7,473 nt of DNA from Bacillota bacterium (GCA_023435805.1 JAEZMC010000290.1:1-7473); one strand, 5' to 3'; counted from the stretch's first letter, positions 1 through 6,720 are shown. The notes: generated by a model from the letters alone, not told the origin. Numbers and translations are program-made.

Positions 1-162
1 GAAGAACTGGGACTGGAGCCGCTTTTGATGCTTGGCATGAGGCTTGGCGAGGGAACCGGCGCTGCACTGGCATTCCACATCGTCGACGCGGCCTTTGCCG
101 CTTATGATAACATGGGTACCTTTGGAGATGCCCGGATAGAACAATATAAACCTTTAAAATAA
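1..162 (+). CDS. cobT: Nicotinate-nucleotide--dimethylbenzimidazole phosphoribosyltransferase, C-terminal fragment
   Basis: Only the last 53 codons are in the window; the gene begins upstream. CobT transfers the phosphoribosyl group of nicotinate mononucleotide to a lower-ligand base such as 5,6-dimethylbenzimidazole, giving alpha-ribazole phosphate for nucleotide loop assembly of cobalamin in the cytoplasm. The visible part has the family's C-terminal signature GMRLGEGTGAALAF (fragment residues 12-25). The glutamate in RLGEG (fragment residue 17) lies about 36 residues from the C terminus, matching the position of the proposed catalytic base, Glu317 of the 356-residue Salmonella enzyme. The reading frame is open from base 1 and ends in TAA. 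The next gene starts 12 bases later on the same strand and is also a corrinoid-related gene, so the two probably share a transcript. The identification is by motif recognition; nothing can be said about the N-terminal part. Confidence 0.9.
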   Translation, partial: EELGLEPLLMLGMRLGEGTGAALAFHIVDAAFAAYDNMGTFGDARIEQYKPLK

Positions 163-174
163 ACGGGGGAGAAA

Positions 175-2004
175 ATGATGCTGCATACAGTAAATATACA
201 CCATACCGGAGCCGTCCGTTCCGTTCAAGTGGAGGACGGTACCAATCTGCTGCAATTTCTGAGAGAGCAGGGCGTAGCGATGGATACTCCCTGCGGCGGT
301 AAAGGCACCTGCGGCAAATGTGCGGTTAAGATTGCCGGCTTGCCGAATGCTCCCAAAGAAAGGGAAAGCACGCTGTTGGGCTTTGAAAGGCTGGATAAGG
401 GATATCGGCTGGCATGCATGAACAGGATCACCGCCGACCTGGAGGTTTACCCTGAGGAGGTCAGAGCAGGGGAAGCTTCCATTATAACGGGGGGAAAGCA
501 GCGAAATATCCAGCTGTCTCCGATTGTAAAAAAACAATACATTGAGATGCCAATGCCTGCGCTTCATGACCAGGTTCCCGACCTTGAAAGGCTCATGGAA
601 GCAGTGAAGCCTGATATAGCCGGGCTGGATATATCGGTACTCCGGGAGCTTGCAGGCATATTGAAAAAATCAGGCTACAAGGTGACGCTTGTAAGTGCCG
701 GCGGAAAACTCACGGCCGTGGAACCAGGTGACACAACCGGTATTCTTTACGGTACCGCCTTTGATATCGGCACCACGACGGTCGCGGCGTACCTGTACGA
801 CCTGAATACCGGTGAATGCGCGGCAGTCGGCTCCATGCTGAATCCCCAGAGAAAATTCGGCGCGGATGTCATCTCCCGCATATCCCACAGCATGCAGTCC
901 GACGAGGGAAGAAGCGAACTCCAGAGCCTGATTGCGGAATGCATCAACGAACTGATCAACCGTCTTGTCAAGAAGGCCGGGATTACGCATGAGGCTGTAT
1001 ATGCCGCCGTATTTACGGGCAACACCACCATGCTGCATCTGCTGATGGGCCTTGATGCGTCCGGTATGGCGGTATCTCCGTTTATTCCGGTCACTACCGG
1101 GCTGCAGCATTTCAGTGCAGATGCAGTTGGTGTACAAATCAACAAGCACGGGGTTGGGGTGGCATTACCCGGCGTATCGGCCTATGTGGGCGCAGATACG
1201 ATCGCTGCAATCTTGTCCAGTGGGATGTATGAAAAAGAAGAAATATCACTGCTGGTGGATATCGGCACCAACGGTGAAATCGTACTGGGCGGAAAGGACT
1301 GGATGATGTCCTGTTCCACAGCGGCGGGTCCGGCTTTTGAAGGAGCGAATATCCGCAGCGGTGTGGGTGGAATTGCCGGCGCGATTGATACAGTAGGCGC
1401 CGCTCCGCTGTTTGAATATACAACGATTGGGAATGCAAGCCCCGTAGGCATATGTGGTTCCGGCATCATCGACGCAGTGGCGGAGCTTCTGGACGCGGAA
1501 ATCATTGATGAGACAGGGCGTCTGGCGGATGAAGATGATGCGGAGCATCTTGCACGGGAATGCCGGGAAAGGCTCGTAGATCTGGATGGGGTCAGGTCGT
1601 TCATCATAGTGGAGGAAGGGGAGAAAGGCTCTGCCTCAAAAATTGCGATCACACAAAAGGATATCAGGGAGCTCCAGAATGCAAAGGCGGCCATTGCGGC
1701 CGGCATTGATACGCTTGTCAAGCTCTCCGGTGCCGGATACGATTCCGTCGGAAAGGTTTATCTGGCAGGAGGCTTCGGAAGCAGCATCAATATCAAAAAC
1801 GCAGTAAAAATCGGGCTGCTGCCCCGGGCGTTGGAGGACAGGATAGAAGCCATAGGGAACGCGTCCGGTACGGGTGCTTCTGAAGGGCTGCTGTCTGAAC
1901 AGATGCTGAAGCTGTCCGAAAAATTGAAGGAAAAGGTAAAATATGTTGAACTGTCGGCCTCTGCTGATTTTGTCGAGAAATACGTTGAGCACATGATGTT
2001 TTAG
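175..2004 (+). CDS. RACo-type reductive activator of corrinoid proteins (2Fe-2S ferredoxin + DUF4445 ASKHA domain)
   Basis: The 609-residue protein matches the usual size of RACo-like ATP-dependent activators, which reduce inactive cob(II)amide in corrinoid methyl-transfer proteins back to cob(I). Residues 1-95 form a plant-type 2Fe-2S ferredoxin domain with Cys40, Cys46, Cys49 and Cys81 (CX5CX2C plus a distal Cys). Residues 96-190 are a linker/middle domain. Residues 191-609 are the actin-like ATPase fold: FDIGTTT at 196-202 and VDIGTNGE at 361-368 are phosphate-binding loops, TGNTTM is at 281-286, GICGSG at 425-430, and LAGGFG at 530-535 is the adenosine motif. Two adjacent ATG codons (175, 178) follow GGGGGAG at 165-171; either could be used. 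It sits 12 bases after cobT, supporting a corrinoid role. The particular partner (acetogenic corrinoid iron-sulfur protein or a methyltransferase corrinoid protein) cannot be told from the sequence. Confidence 0.92.
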   Translation: MMLHTVNIHHTGAVRSVQVEDGTNLLQFLREQGVAMDTPCGGKGTCGKCAVKIAGLPNAPKERESTLLGFERLDKGYRLACMNRITADLEVYPEEVRAGEASIITGGKQRNIQLSPIVKKQYIEMPMPALHDQVPDLERLMEAVKPDIAGLDISVLRELAGILKKSGYKVTLVSAGGKLTAVEPGDTTGILYGTAFDIGTTTVAAYLYDLNTGECAAVGSMLNPQRKFGADVISRISHSMQSDEGRSELQSLIAECINELINRLVKKAGITHEAVYAAVFTGNTTMLHLLMGLDASGMAVSPFIPVTTGLQHFSADAVGVQINKHGVGVALPGVSAYVGADTIAAILSSGMYEKEEISLLVDIGTNGEIVLGGKDWMMSCSTAAGPAFEGANIRSGVGGIAGAIDTVGAAPLFEYTTIGNASPVGICGSGIIDAVAELLDAEIIDETGRLADEDDAEHLARECRERLVDLDGVRSFIIVEEGEKGSASKIAITQKDIRELQNAKAAIAAGIDTLVKLSGAGYDSVGKVYLAGGFGSSINIKNAVKIGLLPRALEDRIEAIGNASGTGASEGLLSEQMLKLSEKLKEKVKYVELSASADFVEKYVEHMMF

Positions 2005-2049
2005 GATAAAGGCGCGACCGCAGCAGAAATAGGTGCGCCGCAAAATGGA

Positions 2050-2096
2050 ACGGGACACTTCTGCCGGTTTGCTGCCGGAAAGTGTCCCGTATTTTC
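2050..2096 (+). terminator. Hairpin downstream of the RACo gene, probable terminator
   Basis: An 11-base-pair perfect stem joins ACGGGACACTT (2050-2060) and AAGTGTCCCGT (2080-2090). Inside it, CCGG (2064-2067) can pair with CCGG (2075-2078), extending the structure around a 7-base loop. The stem is followed by ATTTTC, a short and imperfect T-run, so termination may be inefficient. It lies 45 bases after the RACo stop codon and before a long gap, which fits the end of the cobT-RACo transcript. Confidence 0.6.
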
Positions 2097-2260
2097 GCCG
2101 GGTACGTACCGATTCCCTGCAGGCGGAATGTCCATGTACCGGTGCTCGGGCATCCGAAAAAAAGGATTTTTCACTCATTCATCGAATAATTATTATATAC
2201 ATGATTAAAAAATACTGGTCATATTTTGTTATACTTAATGCAGGCCAGTTTGTAAATGAC
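2097..2260. other. Gene-poor gap rich in inverted repeats
   Basis: No convincing gene is seen between the RACo hairpin and the zinc-ribbon gene. The stretch has a perfect 10-base palindrome GGTACGTACC (2101-2110). It also has an imperfect stem pairing CGGAATGTCC (2124-2133, one bulged A) with GGGCATCCG (2148-2156). A short ATCC/GGAT stem (2152-2155 with 2164-2167) is followed by TTTTT (2168-2172). The ATCC segment could pair with either side, so the two structures are mutually exclusive, as in an attenuator. The rest (2168-2235) is AT-rich, with TATACT at 2230-2235 as a possible -10 element but no good -35. It matches no riboswitch consensus I know. Confidence 0.35.
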
Positions 2261-2267
2261 GGGGAGG
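2261..2267 (+). promoter_or_regulatory. Ribosome binding site fixing the TTG start of the zinc-ribbon gene
   Basis: GGGGAGG lies 7 bases before TTG at 2275. An in-frame TTG at 2269 is only one base from the site and is too close. The spacing therefore favours 2275. Confidence 0.65.
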
Positions 2268-2274
2268 GTTGTTT

Positions 2275-2907
2275 TTGAATTCCGACTATAAAGAACAGAA
2301 AAAATGCGGGTTCTGCGGTGAAAGCATTCCAGCCGTTTCAGGAAGATGTCCATATTGCGGCAGCATCCTGGAAAGGAACATTTATAATCATTCTGCAGCA
2401 GCCGGACAGTCTCCGGATGCTAAAAATGAACATGCGCCGCCTGAAAATCAGGGCTTATCACAGGTGGAGCAAAATGCCAGGGTTGAGACGGAGGAAGCCG
2501 TGCAGCAAAAGGACGCTGTGCAGCGGAATGACGCAGGAACGGGCAGTGCGGCCGATCCGAAGATAGAGCCGGCACTCCAGCCTCCGTATGCAAATCGTCC
2601 GCAATATACTCCAAAGGCCTACGAAAGAGCCGGTTATACAGATTACGGCGGAGGCTATGATTCAGGAAGACCGCTGAGCAACGGAATGAAGGTGTTCCTG
2701 ACAGTACTTTTTACTGTAATACCGGGACTCGGCCAGCTTGCCGGAATCATCACTGCGATTATATTTATGAATGACGACGCGGACAGGGACAAAAAATCTT
2801 TCGGGGTGGCATTATTGGTGGCATCTCTTATCATGTTCGTACTTTCATGCATCGGCTGCTTTATTCTGGTACTTGCTTTTTCATCGTCCAACCAGTTTAG
2901 ATATTAA
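2275..2907 (+). CDS. Zinc-ribbon domain membrane protein of unknown function
   Basis: The 210-residue protein begins with a zinc ribbon: Cys11, Cys14, Cys25 and Cys28 in two CXXC knuckles (CGFC and CPYC). A long polar, Gln/Glu/Ala/Pro-rich linker (about 35-135) is probably disordered. Two hydrophobic segments follow, about 138-165 and 175-202. The loop between them is highly charged (NDDADRDKK). The first segment contains PGLGQLAG, resembling small multi-pass proteins with a PGLGQ turn. The layout suggests a cytoplasmic metal-binding head tethered to the membrane. Such zinc-ribbon/membrane proteins are common in Clostridia, but their function is mostly unknown, and none is claimed here. The TTG start at 2275 is chosen from the ribosome binding site. 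The next gene starts 6 bases after the stop, so the two are probably translated from one message. Confidence 0.8.
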   Translation: MNSDYKEQKKCGFCGESIPAVSGRCPYCGSILERNIYNHSAAAGQSPDAKNEHAPPENQGLSQVEQNARVETEEAVQQKDAVQRNDAGTGSAADPKIEPALQPPYANRPQYTPKAYERAGYTDYGGGYDSGRPLSNGMKVFLTVLFTVIPGLGQLAGIITAIIFMNDDADRDKKSFGVALLVASLIMFVLSCIGCFILVLAFSSSNQFRY

Positions 2908-2913
2908 GCCGGC

Positions 2914-3585
2914 ATGAATTATATAGAGGAGCTTTATAATCTGGCGGGCTCGCTGATTTGCCACCAACTGCCCTCCAGGACACTATATGCAGGAAGTGCG
3001 GCGCTTCCTGTATGTGCCAGAGATACTGGAATCTATGCGGGGATTTTTACCAGCGCAGTTTTTTTACTGCTGCTGGGAAGGCTGAAGGCTCAAAAGCCTC
3101 CGGGCGCTGCAATAACAGTTATAATGTGTATCATGATGCTGCCAATGATCCTGGACGGTCTGCTGTCCTATACAGGGGTCATTGAAACGGATAATACGGC
3201 AAGACTGTTTACAGGAGTACTTTTCGGCCTGCCCATACCTATTTTCCTTGTACCTGCGGCTCATTTCAACATCGATGGCAGAAATGACAGGCCAGTTTTG
3301 AAAAATGCGGCGGAGCTGGCGCCGGTGTATGCGGCGGGGCTGGTTTTATGTCTGCTTTTATTGAAGGGCGTTGTTCCGTACGTAGCCGCCGGCTTTATTT
3401 TTGTTTCTGGCTTTTTGTTTTTAATGTTCAGAATTTCCTATACGGTGTTTGCAAGGGCTACCCGTTTTAGAAACGGGAAACTGCTTGCGGCTGCAGGCGG
3501 TTCAACCCTGTTGGCACTGGCACTGCTGTACCTGTTATCCGCATTTGTGCTGCAGCCTTTGAAACAAGTGCTGCTTGGCGGATAA
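2914..3585 (+). CDS. DUF2085 family membrane protein
   Basis: The 223-residue protein carries the hallmark pattern of DUF2085: ICHQLPSRT (residues 15-23), then PVCARDTGIYAG (32-43), then DG (81-82), and NTARLFTG (94-101), which matches the family's S-x-N-x-x-R-x-x-TG region. The Cys-His near the N terminus and the Cys in PVCARD are invariant in members I recall, suggesting metal or redox chemistry at the membrane, but the function is unknown. Hydrophobic segments lie at about 42-56, 64-82, 98-117, 135-150, 152-173 and 190-212. ATG 2914 lacks a clear ribosome binding site and starts 6 bases after the zinc-ribbon gene, so translational coupling is likely. No later start can serve, because the conserved region begins by residue 15. 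Confidence 0.85.
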   Translation: MNYIEELYNLAGSLICHQLPSRTLYAGSAALPVCARDTGIYAGIFTSAVFLLLLGRLKAQKPPGAAITVIMCIMMLPMILDGLLSYTGVIETDNTARLFTGVLFGLPIPIFLVPAAHFNIDGRNDRPVLKNAAELAPVYAAGLVLCLLLLKGVVPYVAAGFIFVSGFLFLMFRISYTVFARATRFRNGKLLAAAGGSTLLALALLYLLSAFVLQPLKQVLLGG

Positions 3586-3620
3586 AGCAAAACAAAAGCA
3601 CAAAGGATATGGAAAGGTGA

Positions 3621-4235
3621 ATGATGGAGACGAAATCGGAAATAAGAAAAAGGATGCTTATACGAAGAAGTGCAATGAACCCGGAAGAAGTACGTTTAAA
3701 AAGCGATGCCATTTTCTCCCGGTTGTGTGCGCTGGCCGAGTATAATCAAGCAAAGACGATACTTGCATACATGGATATCAGAAATGAAGTCAGAACGGAT
3801 GGATTTATCCGAAGATGCCTGAATGACGGTAAAAGGGTTGCACTGCCGAAGGTGGTGTCCGTCGCCGACCCATTGGAGGTGTCCGGAACGGCCCCGGCGG
3901 AGAACGTACCTGCTTTGGCCGTGTATGAAATCCTTCGGCCGGAGAGGGATGTCGCTCCCGGCTTCAAGGGGATTCCCGAACCGGACGCATCGGTTTTGAA
4001 GAGGCTAGATCCTGCGGAAATCGATCTGGCGGTTATTCCGGGTGTCGCGTTTGATCCGGGCAGGAATCGGGTCGGCTATGGAGCCGGTTATTATGACAGG
4101 TTTATCGGCAGGCTGAGACCTGACTGTTTAAGGATCGCGGTGGCATACGGCTTTCAGCTGGTAGACAGCATACCGGCAGATCGATACGATATGCAAATGG
4201 ATATGGTGATTACGGAAGACATGCTGATGGAATGA
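3621..4235 (+). CDS. 5-formyltetrahydrofolate cyclo-ligase (5,10-methenyltetrahydrofolate synthetase)
   Basis: This cytoplasmic enzyme uses ATP to convert 5-formyltetrahydrofolate to 5,10-methenyltetrahydrofolate, returning a storage or inhibitory folate to the one-carbon pool. The 204-residue length fits the family. The N-terminal basic motif KSEIRKRM (5-12) is the usual nucleotide-binding start. NEV (55-57) holds the conserved folate-site glutamate. LAVIPGVAFDPGRNRVGYG (136-154) followed by AGYYDR (155-160) is the family signature, including the phosphate-binding glycine loop. In the C-terminal motif (PADRYDMQMD, 185-194) the position that is often His before Asp is Tyr. ATG codons at 3621 and 3624 follow AAGGTG at 3614-3619; the second has the more normal spacing. 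A 35-base gap separates it from the DUF2085 gene and 28 bases from the protease gene, consistent with an operon. The family is often named ygfA or fau. Confidence 0.93.
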   Translation: MMETKSEIRKRMLIRRSAMNPEEVRLKSDAIFSRLCALAEYNQAKTILAYMDIRNEVRTDGFIRRCLNDGKRVALPKVVSVADPLEVSGTAPAENVPALAVYEILRPERDVAPGFKGIPEPDASVLKRLDPAEIDLAVIPGVAFDPGRNRVGYGAGYYDRFIGRLRPDCLRIAVAYGFQLVDSIPADRYDMQMDMVITEDMLME

Positions 4236-4263
4236 ATTTCTGTAACGTTGAAAGGATAACAAT

Positions 4264-5205
4264 ATGAACAGAAAAGTGACGCTGACCGGCGCGAATATTT
4301 TGTTTTTCATTTTTGCCGTAGTGTTTATCGGCTACCAGCTTGTTTTGGGAATCATACTGGGTGACAGGCTGTATGACCACCTGTATACCGTTGTACTTGT
4401 AAATGAATTTGTTATGATACTCGGACCGGTATTGATCTATTGTCTGGTTAAAAAAATCAATATAAGGGAAACCTTCCGGTTTAACAACCCCGGGCTCGTT
4501 CCGACGCTACTGGTGGTTCTTATATCGGTGCCGGCCTATTTTGTGGCGGCCATGCTGAACAATGTCCTGATTTACTTCCTTCAATTTATCGGCAAGCTGC
4601 CTGCCACACCCATACCCGTTCCCCGGAATCTGCAGGAGCTGGCGGCTGGCATACTTGTCATTGCGGTTGCGCCGGGCATTTGCGAAGAAATCATGCACAG
4701 GGGACTGCTGCTCAGGGCATATGAAAAGCGTGGTTCTTATAAAGCGGTTGTCATCGTATCCGTTTTCTTCGGCATTTTCCATTTTGACATTACCAACTTT
4801 TTCGGACCGGTATTTCTTGGATTGATCATCGGATACTATGTGATCAGGACCAATTCCATATTTGCGGGAATGCTGGCGCATTTTCTCAACAATACCATAG
4901 CCGAAGTGATTCAGTACTTCTGGGGCGATAAAACCCCTCCGGACACATTGACGGTATCATGGCCGGATCTTCAACAGCTGCTGCTGATCGGCGCCGGCTG
5001 TGCTGTAGTCACAGGAGCACTTCTGGTGCTCTTTAAGAAAGTGACGGCGAACAGAGCCGTTATCATACCGCCGATTTCCACTGCCAGACAGGACGCGCAG
5101 GCGGTACTGTCCCACTGGCCTGTCATACTGGTGTTTGTGCTGTATGTCCTGATGCTGCTGCTTTATCTTTTCACCATTATACTGATGAAGAATTTCGGAA
5201 TGTAA
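4264..5205 (+). CDS. CPBP family intramembrane glutamic metalloprotease (CAAX protease-like)
   Basis: The 313-residue multi-pass protein has the three CPBP (ABI, Rce1-like) motifs in order: EEIMHR (Glu141, Glu142, Arg146), FGIFH (Phe169 to His173), and HFLNN (His206 to Asn210). These are the catalytic glutamates and the histidine/asparagine cluster that activates water in Rce1-like proteases. Membrane segments are visible at about 12-32, 43-62, 79-108, 127-140, 160-175, 178-198, 238-257 and 284-308. The last two extend past the catalytic core. The substrate is unknown; bacterial members have been linked to bacteriocin immunity, peptide maturation and regulated proteolysis. ATG 4264 follows AAAGGA (4251-4256) with 7-base spacing. 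It is the last of the four closely spaced forward genes; a 62-base gap precedes the sigma-54 gene. Confidence 0.9.
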   Translation: MNRKVTLTGANILFFIFAVVFIGYQLVLGIILGDRLYDHLYTVVLVNEFVMILGPVLIYCLVKKINIRETFRFNNPGLVPTLLVVLISVPAYFVAAMLNNVLIYFLQFIGKLPATPIPVPRNLQELAAGILVIAVAPGICEEIMHRGLLLRAYEKRGSYKAVVIVSVFFGIFHFDITNFFGPVFLGLIIGYYVIRTNSIFAGMLAHFLNNTIAEVIQYFWGDKTPPDTLTVSWPDLQQLLLIGAGCAVVTGALLVLFKKVTANRAVIIPPISTARQDAQAVLSHWPVILVFVLYVLMLLLYLFTIILMKNFGM

Positions 5206-5226
5206 AAGTATGAAGTCGACGGAGCG

Positions 5227-5252
5227 GGTATATAATACTATATAACCTTTTT
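5227..5252 (+). promoter_or_regulatory. TATAAT box inside a small AT-rich hairpin ahead of the sigma-54 gene
   Basis: TATAAT at 5231-5236 is a perfect -10 hexamer 31 bases before the TTG start at 5268, but no good -35 is seen 16-18 bases upstream. The same bases form an imperfect inverted repeat: GGTATATA (5227-5234) pairs with TATATAACC (5239-5247, one bulged A) around a 4-base loop, followed by TTTTT. It could therefore be a weak promoter, an operator, or a weak terminator of the upstream genes. Confidence 0.35.
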
Positions 5253-5267
5253 GAGAGGTGAACCCGC

Positions 5268-6389
5268 TTGGATTTCAACATCGACTTCAACCTTGTCCGT
5301 GCCCAGAAACTGCTGTTGATACCCCAATTGAAACAGGCGCTGGAAATACTCGAAATGAATTCACAGGAACTATTGCGATACATTGAAGAACAGCTGGAGT
5401 CGAATCCGGCTCTGGAAAAAGCGATGGATGGTACACTGACGGACCCGGTGGATGACAGGAATTTATCGGAAGCAGGAGAGGAAGAACAGGAACTCCCGAT
5501 AACTAGCATCTGCGGAACACAACTGTCCTTAAAGGAACATCTTTTATTACAGCTCAATGCACTTTGCCAGGATAAATGCAGCCATATGATCGGCGAATAT
5601 CTGATCGACAATACGGATGATAACGGCTATCTGACGGTTGATGTCCGCGAGGTGGCCGATTTTTTCAGCATTCCCTGCGAAAAGGTGCTTACGGTGCTGG
5701 ATAAGCTTCAATCCATGGACCCTCCGGGCATATGCGCAAGGAACCTGGGAGAATGCCTGCTGCTGCAGCTCGGTCAGCTGGATGAGAAAGATGAGGCTGC
5801 GATGCTGGTGGTGGAAAAACATCTCGACAAACTGGCCTGCGACGATGTGGAAGCGGTAGCAAGCCTGACCGGCCTGTCCGCAGAAAGAATCCGCGAAATT
5901 TTTTCCAAGGTGAAGGGTCTGGAACCCAGGCCGGGGCGGGAGTTTTACTGCAATGAAACCGAAAGCCCGCTTCTTCCGGATGTGATTATAAGCGAGTCAG
6001 GGAACAGCCTCCAGGTATTGAATAATGAGGGAGCTTTTCCTGACCTGTGCGTATCTGAGAGCTTTACTAAGAAGGCTCACACTCTGGCGGTAAAAGAAGG
6101 CGGCGATTATGTGCATGAAAAGGTTAAGAACGCAGTTTGGCTGATAAAATGCCTTGAACAGAGAGAAAATATCATACATGAAATAGCAGGGAAAATATGT
6201 GTGTTGGAACAGGACTTTTTCAGAAGAGGACCGAGGTTCATCAAGCTTCTTGACAAAGCTTCCTTTGCAGCATCGCTGGATATGCACGAATCGATTCTGG
6301 AGAAGGCTGTGAAAGGCAAACTGCTGCACTGCAGGTGGGGTGTCTTCGAACTCGGCAGCTTCTTTAATGAAGGGGAGCTATCGCTGTAA
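5268..6389 (+). CDS. rpoN: Sigma-54 factor lacking the C-terminal RpoN domain (truncated or split gene)
   Basis: Sigma-54 directs RNA polymerase to -24/-12 promoters opened by AAA+ activators. Residues 1-50 match region I (activator-interacting, Gln/Leu-rich: QKLLLIPQLKQALEIL, 13-28, and ESNPALE, 44-50). Residues 51-78 are an acidic linker. Residues 80-290 are the core-binding region, with DNGYL (118-122), MDPPGICARNL (150-160) and EPRPGREF (219-226). WLIKCLEQRE (291-300) and DFFRRGPR (316-323) precede the helix-turn-helix area. The match runs to GVFELGSFF (358-366) and then stops after NEGELSL. Complete family members of about 430-480 residues continue for 70-100 more, ending with the RpoN box (ARRTVAKYRE-like). 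That part is absent in every frame downstream. The helix-turn-helix also departs from consensus: HESILEK replaces the usual HESTVSR. TTG 5268 follows GAGAGGTG (5253-5260) with 7-base spacing. The protein could bind polymerase but probably not a -24 element. Confidence 0.88.
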   Translation: MDFNIDFNLVRAQKLLLIPQLKQALEILEMNSQELLRYIEEQLESNPALEKAMDGTLTDPVDDRNLSEAGEEEQELPITSICGTQLSLKEHLLLQLNALCQDKCSHMIGEYLIDNTDDNGYLTVDVREVADFFSIPCEKVLTVLDKLQSMDPPGICARNLGECLLLQLGQLDEKDEAAMLVVEKHLDKLACDDVEAVASLTGLSAERIREIFSKVKGLEPRPGREFYCNETESPLLPDVIISESGNSLQVLNNEGAFPDLCVSESFTKKAHTLAVKEGGDYVHEKVKNAVWLIKCLEQRENIIHEIAGKICVLEQDFFRRGPRFIKLLDKASFAASLDMHESILEKAVKGKLLHCRWGVFELGSFFNEGELSL

Positions 6390-6402
6390 GGCGACGGCTC
6401 CC
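6373..6402. repeat. 30-base imperfect palindrome centred on the sigma-54 stop codon
   Basis: GGGAGC (6373-6378) pairs with GCTCCC (6397-6402), and TCGC (6381-6384) pairs with GCGA (6391-6394). A T·G wobble and an A·C mismatch lie between, and the 6-base loop TGTAAG contains the TAA stop. It sits between two convergent genes, so a shared terminator is possible. However, neither strand has a good T-run after it. An attachment or crossover site for the nearby serine recombinase is an alternative, since such sites are imperfect palindromes around a 2-base core. Confidence 0.5.
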
Positions 6403-6408
6403 ATACCG

Positions 6409-6720
6409 TCAAAAAGGCCAAAGGGGCTTTTCCGGGGCACCGTGATCCGCCTTGAGGTAACCGCGTATTCCTCTGATACCGAAATGCTCCTTTTCGATTT
6501 CCAGTATCCGTTCCGTTGTATAATGGTTGATCTCGCCTACTTTTTTGACTTCTTCCGCATACTCGCGCAGAGCGTCAATTTCCCTTGGAGAAAGCATTTC
6601 CTGGCACTCGTCGGAATGCAGGATCCTGTTCAGTTCGGAAGCATATTCATAACCGTCGTCCACATCTTCAAGGGCAGTCTTCAAAAAGGACACAAGCTTG
6701 TTAGGAATTTCCCGCGACAT
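6409..6720 (-). CDS. Small charged helical protein, function unknown
   Basis: The 103-residue protein starts at ATG (6720-6718), preceded by AGGGAGG (plus-strand 6730-6736) with 9-base spacing; upstream in-frame starts would lie beyond this site. It is rich in Glu, Lys, Arg and Leu and appears mostly alpha-helical. Its first 60 residues contain VSFLKTALEDVDDGYEYA and a later segment SPREIDALREYAEEVKK. The tail (about 78-103) is Gly/Pro-containing and ends PEKPLWPF. There is no signal peptide, membrane segment, metal motif or recognisable domain. It converges on the truncated sigma-54 gene, 19 bases stop to stop, and is divergent from the recombinase. Codon pattern and the ribosome binding site support it over the overlapping plus-strand ORF. 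I do not recognise the family. As a gene lying between a broken sigma-54 and a recombinase it could belong to a mobile element. Confidence 0.65.
   Translation of the reverse strand: MSREIPNKLVSFLKTALEDVDDGYEYASELNRILHSDECQEMLSPREIDALREYAEEVKKVGEINHYTTERILEIEKEHFGIRGIRGYLKADHGAPEKPLWPF

Noticed and set aside
1182..1721. Long reverse-strand ORF within the RACo gene (179 codons)
   Set aside because: It is Ser/Ala/Pro-rich, as expected for the complement of a coding sequence, and the forward frame has clear ASKHA motifs throughout.
2033..2278. 81-codon plus-strand ORF between the RACo and zinc-ribbon genes
   Set aside because: It runs through the terminator-like hairpin and other inverted repeats, has no good ribosome binding site, and its composition is not protein-like.
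3511..3527. Sigma-54-like promoter TGGCAC-N5-CTGCT
   Set aside because: It falls in a Leu-Ala-Leu run of the DUF2085 gene, mismatches the TTGC element, and faces no gene start at a sensible distance.
6393..6415. GACGG/CCGTC stem followed by AAAAA as a terminator
   Set aside because: The run is A on the plus strand, and on the minus strand the T-run precedes the stem. The overlapping 30-base palindrome is the stronger structure.
6603..6608. TGGCAC (-24-like) near the truncated sigma-54
   Set aside because: No GC-containing -12 element at the required spacing; it lies inside the small reverse-strand gene.
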